Below, piece by piece: positions 1-11,879 of a stretch of 64,000 nucleotides of DNA. Location: the NCBI GenBank assembly GCA_004026145.2, contig CP034981.1, positions 981,310 through 1,045,309 on the forward strand, in the 5' to 3' direction. The stretch comes from Takifugu bimaculatus (Eukaryota; Chordata; Actinopteri; Tetraodontiformes; Tetraodontidae). The notes beneath the pieces were generated by a model. That model did not search any database. It was given only the letters and a program-made list of their open reading frames with translations, and was not told where the DNA came from. Numbering within the stretch: the stretch's first letter is position 1; every line of letters starts with the position of its first letter. The position numbers and the translations under genes are program-made.

Positions 1-209
1 CACCTCAACAATTAATCATATCTTGCTGGTTTGTCATTAAGAATGTAATGAATTAAAGCATATAAATGGATTCTGGAAGCTTTGCGTTTCATTTCTCACC
101 AACATTTTTAGCCACAGCTGCTCCGACCAAAAGGACCAGAAACTGGACTGAAGCTGTTTTTGGCTGTAGTTGCTGTTTGTCTGGTTAAAAGCACCTTAAT
201 GGGTCATTG
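1..209. other. AT-rich flank, nothing recognised
   Basis: No ORF, exon or repeat that I can name. The retrotransposon to the right begins somewhere around 200-300, so the boundary is approximate. Confidence 0.3.
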
Positions 210-3200
210 GGGGTGTGGGGTGTACAGGGAGGGGGTAGTACCTCTGGCCTGGGGGAATGTCGTGCCCTTCTAGGGCAGCTCGCCAGCCTTTGGTTCCCAC
301 CTGTCACTCAGCTCTCACTTGTGGCTCCCCGTAGCTGTTAACATGCAACAGCGGCCACACCCCGGGCAACGACTTCGACAGGTCTGCTAAACCAAGTGAG
401 GGTAACCGGCGGGTCATAGACCCTCGGTGAACAGGGCTCTGCTCACCCAGCATGTGAAGACTGCTTCGATGGACCAGGCGGAAGAAACCAATAGTAAGGA
501 TCAACGGCTGAGAAAGCGTAGCAGCAAGGCACTGTGGAATGCATAGGGCACACCGGAGCACGGAAGAAGGTCTGGCCATCCACTGCAGCCAAGGGGGTAC
601 CCAGTCGTAACGCCTCGTCGTGCCACTGGACTCTGACTTCTGCGGCCGAGAGGGTGGGGTTGTCCCAGCGCAATGACTTCCCCACCAAAATCTCTTTCTC
701 AGCGCAGGTTTTTGTGTAGTCTTCTCGCACCTGCTGCATCTTTTACTACAAGTCCTACGGCGTTGGGGGCGGGGCGAAGCGGCAGGTAGCGGTTACTACT
801 GGGAGCCGTAGTCTCAAACCTGCACGTAGGCGGCCTGTGGACCAGTGGTCGCTCGACTCTTGACTTGAGGCAACAGAGGAGTTCGGCAGCATCCCAGGCG
901 ACTGAGCAGCCCTCTTTAGGACAGCACTGCTCACCCTAGCAAGGGAGGGGACTAGAAAAGGTGTCCCAAACATTGCTTGCCTCACAACGTTTCTGGCCAG
1001 CATGCCGCGGCTGGCAGATTAGCTCTACAATGCGGTCGAAAACAAAAAGAAACAAAGGAAAAGAAACTCATCTTTGGATCATGGAACATACGCACTCTGC
1101 TGGACCGAGACACCACAGAAAGACCCCAGAGAAGAACAGCCCTGATAGCCAAGGAGCTAGCCCGCTACAGGATCGACATCGCTGCTCTTAGTGAAACTCG
1201 CTTTGCTGAAGAAGGATTGATCTGCGAGCCTGATGGAGGGTACACATTCTTCTGGAAAGGAAAAGCTGAAAATGAGGACAGGATCCATGGAGTTGGTTTT
1301 GCCATACGCTCCACTCTCCTCCGTCTCATGTCTGATCTCCCCACCGGCATCAACGAACGCCTAATGAAACTCCGTTTCCGCATCTCGAAATCACGCCACG
1401 CAACTGTCATTAGCGCTTACGCGCCCACACTGACTAGCAGTGACGAAGACAAGGAGGCATTCTACGAGAACCTGGACTCCGTCATCAAGTCCACGCCTAG
1501 CAGCGACAAACTCGTATTGCTGGGAGACTTCAATGCCAGGATAGGATGCGACTCTGAGACCTGGAAAGGTGTGATGGGTCCACATGGAGTAGGAAAGCTG
1601 AACAACAACGGCATGCTACTCCTGACGATGTGTGCAGAAAACGGCCTGACAGTCACTAACACTCTCTTTCGGCTTGCGAACAAGTACAAGACTTCATGGA
1701 TGCATCCCAGATCCAAGCAATGGCACTTAATAGACTATGTCATTGTCAGAAGGCGGGACATTCGTGACGTGAAGATCACCAGAGCCATGAGAGGAGCGGA
1801 ATGCTGGACCGACCATCGACTGATCAGAGCCATCCTTGCACTCTGTATTGCCCCCACTCAACGCAAGAGAGCCAAGCTCATCAGGGCAAAGTTTGATACC
1901 AAACGGCTTCAAGACCCTGTCAAAAGAGAAGCGTTCCAACAACACCTGGACGACGCGCTGACTGCCCATGGACCTCTGACTGGAGATCCAAACGACAAGT
2001 GGACCCAATACAGGAAAATGGTGACAGAGTCAGCTAAAGCTATTCTTGGGCCGAAGCAAAGAAACCATCAGGATTGGTTTGATGAAAACAACGAGGCCAT
2101 CAGCAAGCTTCTAGACAAAAAGCGACAAGCCTTCATCGAGTTGCAAAATGGCATCAACTCCACTTCAAAAAAGGATCGCTTCAAACAGCTGCAGCAAACG
2201 GCGCAGAAAGAGCTTCGTGAGATGCAAGACAGTTGGTGGGACCGAAAGGCAGAAGAGGTGCAAAACCATGCTGAGTCCAACAATGCTAAAGAGTTCTACA
2301 GTTCGCTAAAGGCAGTTTATGGGCCAGCAAAACCTAGCATCACCCCGCTTCTATCTGCGGATGGTTCGACCCTGTTGAAAGATAAGGCCAACATCATCGA
2401 ACGCTGGAGAGAGCACTTTTCCACCCTCCTCAACAGGCCTTCTACTGTCGACCCTGCTGCACTGAACTCTATCCCCCAGAAGCCAGTTGTAGATGACCTC
2501 GACCTCCCTCCATCATTAGACGAAGTCATGAAGGCCATAAAGCAGACCAGCTCAGGCAAAGCAGCAGGTGGCGACAATATTCCTGCAGAGCTCCACAAAG
2601 CGGCGGGACCAGGAGCACTTGGAGCCTTCCACAACATCCAGAAGAAAACATGCCACAGGACTTCAAAGATGCCACTGTTGTTTCTATCTTTAAGAAAGGC
2701 AACAAAGCAGACTGTGGTAATTACCGAGGCATCTCGCTTCTGTCCATTGCCGGGAAAATACTGACTCGCGTCATTCTCAACCGCCTCATCTCCTTAGTCT
2801 CCGAGGAAGCTCTTCCAGAGACTCAGTGTGGTTTTAGACCTGGCCGCAGCACCATCGATATGGTGTTCACCATTAGGCAGATCCAGGAGAAATGCATTGA
2901 ACAGCACAAGGACCTCTTCGCCGTTTTCATCGACCTCACCAAGGCGTTCGATACGGTAAACAGAGAGGCACTTTGGTCCGTCCTTAGCAAGCTAGGCTGC
3001 CCGAGAAAATTCACCAACCTCATCCGTCTCTTCCACGATGGCATGCAAGGACTCGTGTTGTCAAACGGCGACACCTCTGCGCCCTTCGACATCTCCAATG
3101 GCGTGAAACAGGGGTGTGTCCTTGCCCCTGTCCTCTTCAACCTCTTCTTCACCTGTGTCCTCAACCATGCCCTCCGAGACCTCGACCGTGGCATCTACCT

Positions 3201-4266
3201 GCGCTACCGGCTGGATGGCTCCCTCTTTGACCTCCGAAGACTGAATGCCAGAACAAAGACAATAGAGCGGCTAGTCCACGATGCGCTCTTTGCCGACGAT
3301 TGTGCTCTCATGGCACACACAGAGCCTGACCTCCAAATTATCGTCGACAGATTTGCAGAAGCAGCTCGATTGTTTGGCCTGATGATCAGCCTCAGTAAGA
3401 CGGAGGTCATGCACCAACCAGCACCAGGCACCAGCGCACCGCCCCCCAATGTATCCATCGAGGGAACTGAGCTGAAGGTGGTTGAGCAATTCAAGTACCT
3501 CGGAAGCACCATTTCCTGTGATGGCTCTCTAGACAAGGAGATAGCTCAGCGTATCAGCAAAGCCAGCCAGTCCCTTGGTCGACTCAGAACCCGTGTGATA
3601 AATAACAAAAACATCAAACTGGAGACTAAAATTAAAGTCTACAAAGCTGTTGTGCTCACCAGCCTTCTTTACGGCTGTGAGACCTGGACAACATACTGGA
3701 AGTACATAAAACAGTTGGAATGATTCCACATGAGGTCCCTGCGGTCAATAATGCACATCAAATGGCAGGATAGAGTGACCAACCTGGCGGTCTTGGACAG
3801 AGCTGGCCTTGTAAGTATCGAGACCATGATTATGAAAGCCCAACTCCGCTGGTCAGGCCACCTGATCAGAATGGACAGCACGCGCCTTCCCCGTCAGGTC
3901 TTCTACGGCGTCCTCTCCCAGGGGCAGAGAAACACTGGGCGCCCCAAGAAGCGGTACAAAGACTGCATCAAGGACAGCCTAAAGTACTGTGGCATCCCTC
4001 CAGCACAGCTAGAAGCCCAGGCCCAAAACAGAGTCGGATGGCGCGCCGCAGTCAAGAAGGGCTGCAAATCCTTCGAGGACCACAGAAGAGGCAAAGTCGC
4101 AGCAGCCAGGCAAAGAAGGAAGGAAGCAGCAACAGCCCCACCCACGGCGTCTTTCCCATGTCCCAACTGTCCCAGAGTGTGTGGCTCCAGAATTGGGCTA
4201 ATCAGCCACCTTCGAAGTCACCAGAGATGACTGCACTGACATCATCGGATCGATGGTCAACCCAAG
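210..4266 (+). mobile_element. Non-LTR retrotransposon (LINE), near full length but decayed
   Basis: The element reads 5' UTR (about 210-980), apurinic endonuclease, reverse transcriptase and a C-terminal zinc finger. It ends inside a GTGTTGGT-type minisatellite that is uninterrupted in the paralogous segment at 30.4-30.84 kb, so it inserted there. The endonuclease start (SWNIRTLLDR) and the RT tail (LLYGCETWTTY) are of the kind found in RTE/craniofacial-development-protein-2-like fish elements. The exact clade is not settled from sequence alone. The 5' edge is uncertain by about 100 bases. Confidence 0.85.
1040..4230 (+). pseudogene. LINE endonuclease-reverse transcriptase ORF, broken
   Basis: Endonuclease runs from about 1060 to 1850: WNIRT start, LLGDFNARIG, then the DH pair in CWTDHRLI. 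The RT follows from 2650, with GFRPGRSTIDM, the DLTKAFDTV motif and the catalytic FADDCAL motif at about 3289-3309. The frame changes near 2640-2655, where a short stretch before the RT appears missing. A TGA at 3721-3723 interrupts the RT tail, and the same frame continues to 4230. The C-terminus has a C2H2 finger (CPNCPRVC with H at SHLRSH). With one frame change and one stop it is unlikely to be active. Similar ORFs are often annotated as craniofacial development protein 2-like. Confidence 0.85.
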
Positions 4267-5149
4267 AAGAAGTGTTGGTCAGTGTTGGTTAGTTAAAGTA
4301 CTGTAACGGTTAGTCTGGCATGTTGATGTTGAGGGTTTAGTGGAAGTAAATGTTATAATGTGACTCGTTTGTGTTTCACCTGTCTGCTCCTCAGGATGCG
4401 GCTCCGCCCTCTTTTTTGCTGATTTTGATAAAATGGTAAGTTTAACCAGGTCAGGCTTTATAGACAGGTTTAGTTTAACGAGGTTCATCAGTTTCAGAAA
4501 AATGGGTTTCAGATTTGAAAATTGTGTAAATTGAAAGCAGAGAAAGTGCTGGAAACCTGCTGCTGTTATCAGGCTGATCAGTATTGATAGAGATCATTAG
4601 TGATCTGCTGACGTTTGCATCTGACAGCATCTTCAGATGGTAACCAAGGTCCAACAGTGCAGTTGTGGTTTAGTCTAGTTCTATTAGTGATTCATCTAGA
4701 TCACATTATCTCCTATTAAGAAACTCAGTTCTAGTTCTGGTTGGAGTTGAAAGGAACATGTCAGGAGCCAGTTTTGGGTTCACACCAAGTTTTCTCTACA
4801 AGAACGAGGTTAAAACAGAACCAAGTGAGGTTCCTGAAGCTCCAGACACAGAAGCTCCTGAGGAACAGGAGGCTACAGCTCCCCCTGCTGGTGAGGAGCC
4901 CGCAGCACCTGCTGAAGAAGAGGAAGAGAAGAGTGAAGAAGAGGAGGTGAAGCCGACTACAGCTCCTTCCACTGAGGAAGAGCTGGAGCCCACTGTTGCT
5001 CCCTCTGATGAAGTGATGGAGGAGACTGAAGCGCCACCTGCTGGTGAGGAGGACACAGAGGGATCAGGCAGTCTGGAGAAGGAGAAGCCAGTCGTAAGTG
5101 AACAGCATGATCTTCATCCTTGATACATCTGGTCAGTCGGCAGGTTCAT

Positions 5150-5466
5150 CTTCATCATCACCACCATGGCCAGGAGTATCTTCATCATCAGCAAACTCAT
5201 CATCAAACTCATTATCATCATCAAGATGATCTTCATCATCATCATTAAGATTGTCTTCATCATCATCAAGATGATCTTCATCATCATCATTAAGATTATC
5301 ATCATCATGATCTTCATCACCATCCTCATCAAGATGATCTTCATCATCAGCAAACTCACCATCATGAAGACCTTTATGATGATGATGATCAAGATGATCT
5401 TCATCATCATTAAGATTGTCTTCATCACCATCAGGATTATCTTCATCATCCTCATCCTCATCATCT
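5150..5466. repeat. (CATCATCTT)n-type microsatellite, amph copy 1 intron
   Basis: Trinucleotide-based TCATCATCA/AGATGATCT repeat about 315 bp long, in the intron after the acidic exon. The copy 2 counterpart is about 820 bp. Its reverse strand is open and reads Asp/Glu/His-rich, which is a by-product of the repeat. Confidence 0.9.
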
Positions 5467-6175
5467 TGTATCAATCAATACTTCACTCAGTTTCTAATAA
5501 ACGTGAATGTTTTCCTTTGAAGGTACCTGAGGAACCTTCATCCATCCAGGAGGCGGAGCTTGATGAGGTTTCTTTTTCATTTGTGTTGAATTTGCTTGTT
5601 TTCAATCTTAATACGTCTTAAATAAAAATGTTGTCTGTAGATTCCTGGTGCTGACCAAACATGTGCGGATGAAGCAGCTCCGCTGGTAAATATAAAGAAC
5701 AACAACAACGACTTAATTTTAGACAGAAACCTCGATGGTATTCTCCTTACTGAGACGTGGCTCTGATGCACCTGCTGTTCTCACAGAGGCTTGCCCCCCA
5801 GATTTTAACTTTTTATTTTCTACAAGGGGGGGCAGGAAAGGAGGTGGAACCGCTTCAATAACAAGGACCGAAATGTCTTCACGCGAGGTCTCTTTTAATA
5901 CGTTTCCATCATTTCAGCATCGTGCGTTTGTTTTTAGCAGCCCTCCTATTTTAAGCATAACAGTTTACAGACCACCCCCATACTCCACCTCTTTTATCAG
6001 TCAATTCTCGGAATTTTTATCAATCATTTACGCTAAATACAACAGGATTTTAATAACTGATGATTTTAATCTACACATCAACAACGCCTCGGACCCAGTG
6101 TCCAGAGAATGTTTAAACCTCCTTCACAGTTTGGATTTTAAACAACATGTCACGCAGCCGACCCACAGCAGAGGT

Positions 6176-6916
6176 CGCACCCTGGACCTGGTCATAACCT
6201 ATGGCCTGTCCGTAGGTGGGTCCCCTGGACCTGGTCATAACCTATGGCCTGTCTGTGGGTGGGTCCCCTGGACCTGGTCATAACCTATGGCCTGTCCGTG
6301 GGTGGGTCCCCTGGACCTGGTCATAACCTATGGCCTGTCTGTAGGTGGGTCCCCTGGACCTGGTCATAACCTATGGCCTGTCCATGGGTGGGTCCCCTGG
6401 ACCTGGTCATAACCTACGGCCTGTCCGTGGGTGGTTCCCCTGGACCTGGTCATAACCTACGGCCTGTCCGTGGGTGGGTCCCCTGGACCTGGTCATAGCC
6501 TACGGCCTGTCCGTGGGTGGGTCCCCTGGACCTGGTCATAACCTATGGCCTGTCTGTAGGTGGGTCCCCTGGACCTGGTCATAACCTATGGCCTGTCCGT
6601 GGGTGGGTCCCCTGGACCTGGTCATAGCCTACGGCCTGTCCGTGGGTGGGTCCCCTGGACCTGGTCATAACCTACGGCCTGTCTGTAGGTGGGTCCTCTG
6701 TTGTGGACCTGGTCATAACCTATGGCCTGTCCGTGGGTGGGTCCCCTGGACCTGGTCATAACCTATGGCCTGTCTGTGGGTGGGTCCCCTGGACCTGGTC
6801 ATAACCTATGGCCTGTCTGTGGGTGGGTCCCCTGGACCTGGTCATAACCTATGGCCTGTCCGTGGGTGGGTCCCCTGGACCTGGTCATGACCTACGGCCT
6901 GTCCGTGGGTGGGTCC
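6176..6916. repeat. 43-bp minisatellite inside the LINE endonuclease
   Basis: About 17 tandem copies of a 43-bp unit containing CTGGTCATAACCTATGGCC and GTGGGTGGGTCCC. One unit is the normal coding sequence for LVITYGLSVG in the endonuclease. 43 is not a multiple of three, so the expansion runs through all frames and destroys the ORF. Confidence 0.92.
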
Positions 6917-8102
6917 CCTGTTGTGGATCTGGCTGTGTCTGACCACTTTTGTGTGTTTTTTAACATCACCAGTTTTAACCAGCAGGGGGCCCCTGTGGGA
7001 ACGGTGAGGAGACGCTACCTGACTCCTGAAGTGGCTGCAAATTTTATCCAGATCTTACAGAGCACTCCCGCAGAAATGTTACCAGCACCGTGTGATTTTA
7101 TTGTTGACACTTTTAACAATAAATTAAAGTCAACGCTGGATTCTGTGGCTCCACTTGTCACAAAAACTGTACGAACAAAACGTGCACCACCGTGGAGAAA
7201 TGAAGAAACTAGAAAACTGAAGAGAACCTGCAGGAGTGCTGAGAGGAGGTGGAGGAAATCCAAGCTGACCATTCATAAAGAAATATTTTATCAACACCTC
7301 AAAACCTACAATAACACAATCAAGCAAGCAAGAACCTCTCATTTCAAAAAACAAATCTCCGACAATAAAAACCCCAAATTTCTATTTTACACAATTGAGC
7401 TTTTAACCACTGGTAATTTTAACAGGTGTCCTACAACAACGACTGACACCCTCTGGGAGACCTTTGCAGACCACTTCAGGAGTAAAATCGATGATATTAG
7501 ATCCAGTCTTTTATCACAGCAAATTTTAATCACCAACACTCCTGGATCGTTGCATCACCTGAGGAGACACTGGAGAGTTTTGTCCTGGTTGATGCGAGGA
7601 CACTTGGTCGAGTTTTCTCCCCAGTGAGGCCCACAACCGGCCTTTTAGACCCAATTCCCACACCGTCTTTTAAAACATTTTATGGATTCTTTGAGGAACA
7701 TCTATATATGGTGAAGAGCAATCTAGACCCCAGCGTTTTAAATAACTATCAGCCTGTATCCAACTTACCATTTTTAAGTAATATTTTAGAAAAACTTGTT
7801 TTTAACCAAGTGAATGATTTTTTAAACTCAAAGGACATTTTAGAGAGGCATCAGTCTGGTTTTAGGATGAACCACAGTACAGAGACAGCCCTTTTAAAGA
7901 TTTTAAATGACATCAGGTGCAACTTAGATAACAAAAAGCTCACGGTGTTGGTTCTACTGGATCTGACCGCCGCCTTTGATACAGTAGACCACCATATTTT
8001 ATTAAATAGACTGAAGAACCTGGTCGGCCTCTCTGGTACTGTTCTTAACTGGTTCACCTCCTACCTTACTGATCGAAGCTGCTTTGTAAGTATGGATACA
8101 TG

Positions 8103-9266
8103 TGTGGCGGGGTGGAGAGAGGTGGAACGGTCAACGACAACGCCACCTGGGGAATTTCACCCCAGGAATTAACCGGAAAACAGGCACGCGCAGATAAGGT
8201 TCGGTTCCAGAGGCAGAGACAGGATTGAGGGTTAGGCACTACAATTTTATTAAATCCAACTCAACACAAAAATAACTCGGCTGTACAAAAGTGAAACAAA
8301 AGGGGGTGGACAGGGCTGGGGCCCCACCGGCAGGTAAAACGCAATTAGGGGAGATAACCAAACTAAAAACACCCGTGCTACTGCAACCAAAACTACACAC
8401 GAGGGGTGAGGAAAACGCCCTCCACCAGGGGTTGGGTCCCCGCCGTGGCCCGCAGCACCTGTCCACAAAGAAAAGAGAACAATTACATTTCCAGCGGTAA
8501 CAATTGACGCGACGAGCACACACGCACACACACCTCACACAGACAGGCAAATAAATTGTGACCAACAAGAACACCACATCAAACAAGAAACGAACAGAAA
8601 CGAAACCTAAAAGAGTAAATGCCAGTTGATACGATTTACACACACTGTTAAGAGTCTAAAAATGAAAGCAACAGCTCCGTGGTCGCCTCGGCGGCACCAC
8701 TACGTCTCAGCGCCGTCCCCCGAGCGAAGGGGGGCGAGAGAGAGAGCGAACAGGAGAGGGTCCCGAAAGCGGGACCGAGCCAAAGCAGCAGTGGGTCCAG
8801 TACGCGAGGAAGTCCGTGCCGACTGTGTTTGGTGGCGCCACCACTCCGTGAAGGGTTCCCGCTGGGGCAACGCGACCCACCGACGCCAGCCGGCAGCCAC
8901 CTGCAGCAAGAACAGCCCCATTAACATTTATCAACCGAGTGGGGGAGTCAGTGACGCGCATTGCTGCGCCTTACCTGCCCAGTGCAACTAGCGCGCACGC
9001 GCCCTCACGGCAAAGCGCTCTAGGCGGAAGGATGGCGGGAGGAAGCACCGACCTTCTTGGCGCTGCCAGACAGCACGCTCGCGCTGTGAAACAGTTTGTT
9101 GGTCGAACCGCCCAGATAAGCCGCAACCCCGCCGTACCGTCGAAGGGGGAAAACAACTAAAGCCAGCTGGAGGCAGTGCCTTATATAAACCTTTTCTCCC
9201 CACCCACCAATTAAGGCACTACCTCCATATGGCACCTGCTCAGAGGGCAGGCCACGCCCTGCCACA
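8103..9266 (-). mobile_element. Probable solo LTR inserted in the LINE RT domain
   Basis: A 1.16-kb block splits the RT between the codons for SMDTC and SRIHE. It begins TGTGGCGGGG and ends CCCTGCCACA, inverted ends matching 9 of 10, as LTRs do. Read on the - strand it has a TATA-like TTTATATAAGG near 9182-9192 and AATAAA near 8255, in the order expected for an LTR. No protein domain is seen and no clear target duplication was found, so a non-autonomous DNA transposon remains possible. Confidence 0.55.
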
Positions 9267-10639
9267 TCTGCTCCTCGAGAATCCATGAGACTAAATGTGG
9301 GGTTCCCCAAGGGTCAATTTTAGGTCCAACCCTTTTCAATCTTTCCATGCTTCCTCTTGGGGACGTCATCAGGAGCCACAGCATCAGCTTCCACAGCTAT
9401 GCTGACGATACGCAGCTGTACATCGCCATGGCTCCTGGTGACACAGGGCCGGTTGATGCCCTTTTTAACTGTATTCTAGATATCCAGTCATGGATGGCAG
9501 AAAACTTCCTACAGCTCAACCAGGACCAAACAGAGGTCTTAGTCATTGGTCCTGAAGGTCAGAGAGAGAAACTTGTACCAGAATTAAAGGATTTTAAACC
9601 ATCTCAATCTGCAAGAAATCTGGGTGTGATCTTTGACTCTGAGCTTAGTTTTATCCCACACATCAAAAACATAACAAAGGTAGGTTTTTACCACCTGAAG
9701 AATATAGCCAGAGTCCGCCCGTTTCTCTCAGGCCAGCACGGAGGTGCTGATGCACGCTTTTATCTCTTGTGGTCTAGATTATTGTAATGCCCTGCTCTCT
9801 GGTCTTCCAAAAAAGAGCATCTCCAACCTACAATTATTACAAAACTCAGCTGCACGAGGACCAGAGGGCGGGAGCACATCACACCGGTTTTAGAATCGCT
9901 GCATTGGCTACCCGTGCGTTTCAGGATCGATTTTAAGGTTCTTTTATTAGTTTTTAAATGTCTTAATGGTCTCGGCCTGACTTATTTATCCGACCTGCTT
10001 CTATTCTATCAACCCTCGCGGACTCTGAGGTCCTCCGGCACCGGCCTTTTAACCATTCCACATGTAAGCTCTAAAACGCACGGGGAAGCGGCCTTCAGTT
10101 ATTATGGTCCCCGACTGTGGAACAGCCTCCCGGAGAACCTCAGGGCCACAGAGACTGCTGAGGTTTTTAAAAAGAGGCTCAAGACACACCTTCTTAATCA
10201 GGCCTTTAATTGAGTTCCTGATTACTCCCTCAGTTTTTATTCTCAATTTTTAGTCTTTTATCCCATTTACTTTTTCAGTCTGTTTTAGTCTTAGTACTGT
10301 TTTACTCCCTCAGTTCTTAGTTCCTCAGCTTTTAGCTTTTATACCTTTTATCCCATTTACTGTTTCAGTCCTTCAGTTTTTAGCTCCAGTGTCTCCTCAT
10401 GGTGTTTCCTCATGGGGGCCTGCCAGGCTGGGAGATGTTTCCGGTCTACCGCTGGGGGCGCTGTCCCATTGTCGACCCTGGCCTGGGGGGTTAGGGGGCT
10501 CTGTGCCTTGGTGTGGAGCCTCCGGTCTGTCCGGGTCGGGGTGGTCTTTGTGGCGGTACCACCTGTGGTCACAGACCGTGACCTCCCTCGGCCTGGTGGG
10601 CCTCCAAAGGTGGCGTCTCCTTCGCCTCAGGTCTCGGTG

Positions 10640-10720
10640 CCCAGCCATGTCTCAGCTTGCCTCAGCTTGTTTGTGTGTGTGGGTGTGTGTGTAAGTGTGT
10701 TGTATGCATGTGTGTGTCTG
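10640..10720. repeat. GT-rich microsatellite in the LINE 3' UTR
   Basis: Short impure GTGTGT stretch before the LINE tail. No coding content. Confidence 0.6.
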
Positions 10721-11217
10721 TGTCCTTTTCTTGATTCTCTTGTTCTCTTTGCTGTTTTTATCCTTTGTGAGGCACTTTGTGCTACCTAGCGTATGAAAAG
10801 TGCCATATAAATAAAGATTGAACTGAATTGAATTGAACAACAACACCAATAATAATAGTTTTGGGGGCCGCTGACACGATTGTCTCATTAATGTGAATGA
10901 AGTTCAAACCCTAAATCAGAGCTCCCTCATTGGAGACGAGTGTTTCAGCTCCTCTGACCCGGTTCTGTTTTGATCTGGGATCACGTCTTCCTGTCGTTGC
11001 AGGAAAACATGCCGATCCCGTCAGTGATCATCGAACCCGCTTCCAGTAATGAAGGTGACGACGACCGCGATGGTGACATCATCTCGCCCACCGCCGCCAG
11101 TGACAACGATGTGACCATGGTGAGCCAGACCATGAAACACATGAGTCCATCTGGAGGCGTGTCCGGGCTCCCGGATGACTTCCTGTACAAGGTGAGACTT
11201 CCTTCAAGGCCAATAAT

Positions 11218-11742
11218 CTGACCCGGACCCTGACCCTGACCCTGACCCTGACCCTGATCCTGACCCTGACCCTGACCCTGATCCTGATCCTGACCTTGAC
11301 CCTGATCCTGATCCTGATCCTGACCCCGACCCCGACCCCGATCCCGACCCTGATCCTGCCCCTGTCTCTGACCCTTAGCCTGACCCTGATCCCGACCCTG
11401 ATCCTGACCCCGACCCTGATCCTGCCCCTGACCCTGATCCTGACCCCGACCCTGACCTTGATCCCGACCCTGACACTGACCGTGATCCTGACACTGACCC
11501 TGATCCTGACCTTGATCCCGACCCTGACCCCGACCCTGACCCTGACCCTGATCCTGATCCCAACCCTGACCCCGACCCCAACCCTGATCCCGACCCTGAC
11601 CCCGACCCGACCCTGATCCTGACCCCGACCCTGACCGTGATCCTGATCCCGACCCTGACCCTGACCCCGACCCTTTTCCTGACCCCGACCCTGATCCCGA
11701 CCCTGATCCTGACCCTGACCCTGACCCCGACCCTGACAGGAA
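11218..11742. repeat. (CCTGAC)n hexamer minisatellite, amph copy 1
   Basis: Tandem CCTGAC/CCCGAC/CCTGAT hexamers immediately after the donor of exon 11003-11191. It is about 525 bp here and about 165 bp in copy 2 (33140-33303). The long ORFs in it on both strands (GQGQ-, VRVR-, SGSG-rich) are repeat artefacts. Confidence 0.9.
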
Positions 11743-11879
11743 GTTCCCAGCAGGACCACAGGTGACACCTCTGTGTAAGGCACGACCCCCACATCTCATG
11801 GGCTTCTGGTCGGATCCTGGGTTGGAGCATGGCCTGTCACGCCAACTGCCTTTGCTCCGCCCCCTCTCCATCCAGTAAT

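Larger units (their letters stand above)
5735..10213 (+). pseudogene. L2-like LINE ORF2 remnant (endonuclease, RT)
   Basis: Readable pieces are 5735-6200 (endonuclease, with ITDDFNLHINN), 6930-7620 (end of endonuclease and linker), 7690-8100 (RT, NNYQPVSNLPF to VDHHILLNRL), 9275-9787 (GVPQGSILGP, YADD box) and 9914-10213 (C-terminal domain). Frames change between pieces. The minisatellite at 6176-6916 and the insert at 8103-9266 interrupt the gene. Confidence 0.8.
5715..10838 (+). mobile_element. L2-like LINE, 5' truncated, inserted in amph copy 1 intron
   Basis: It is absent from the matching intron of copy 2, where an AACAAC run is continuous (32750-32770). The element starts inside the endonuclease (…DGILLTETW) and contains endonuclease (to about 6960), a linker, RT with DLTAAFDTVDH at about 7960 and SYADDTQLY at about 9400, and a C-terminal domain ending LNQAFN at 10213. 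The 3' UTR ends in AATAAAGATTG and repeated GAATT units, typical of fish L2/Maui-type LINEs. Frameshifts, stops, a minisatellite and an internal insert make it dead. Confidence 0.85.

Noticed and set aside
10981..11871. Long antisense ORF of 296 codons, GQGQ/SGSG-rich
   Set aside because: It consists mostly of the CCTGAC hexamer array and covers an amph exon in antisense. Low-complexity artefact.
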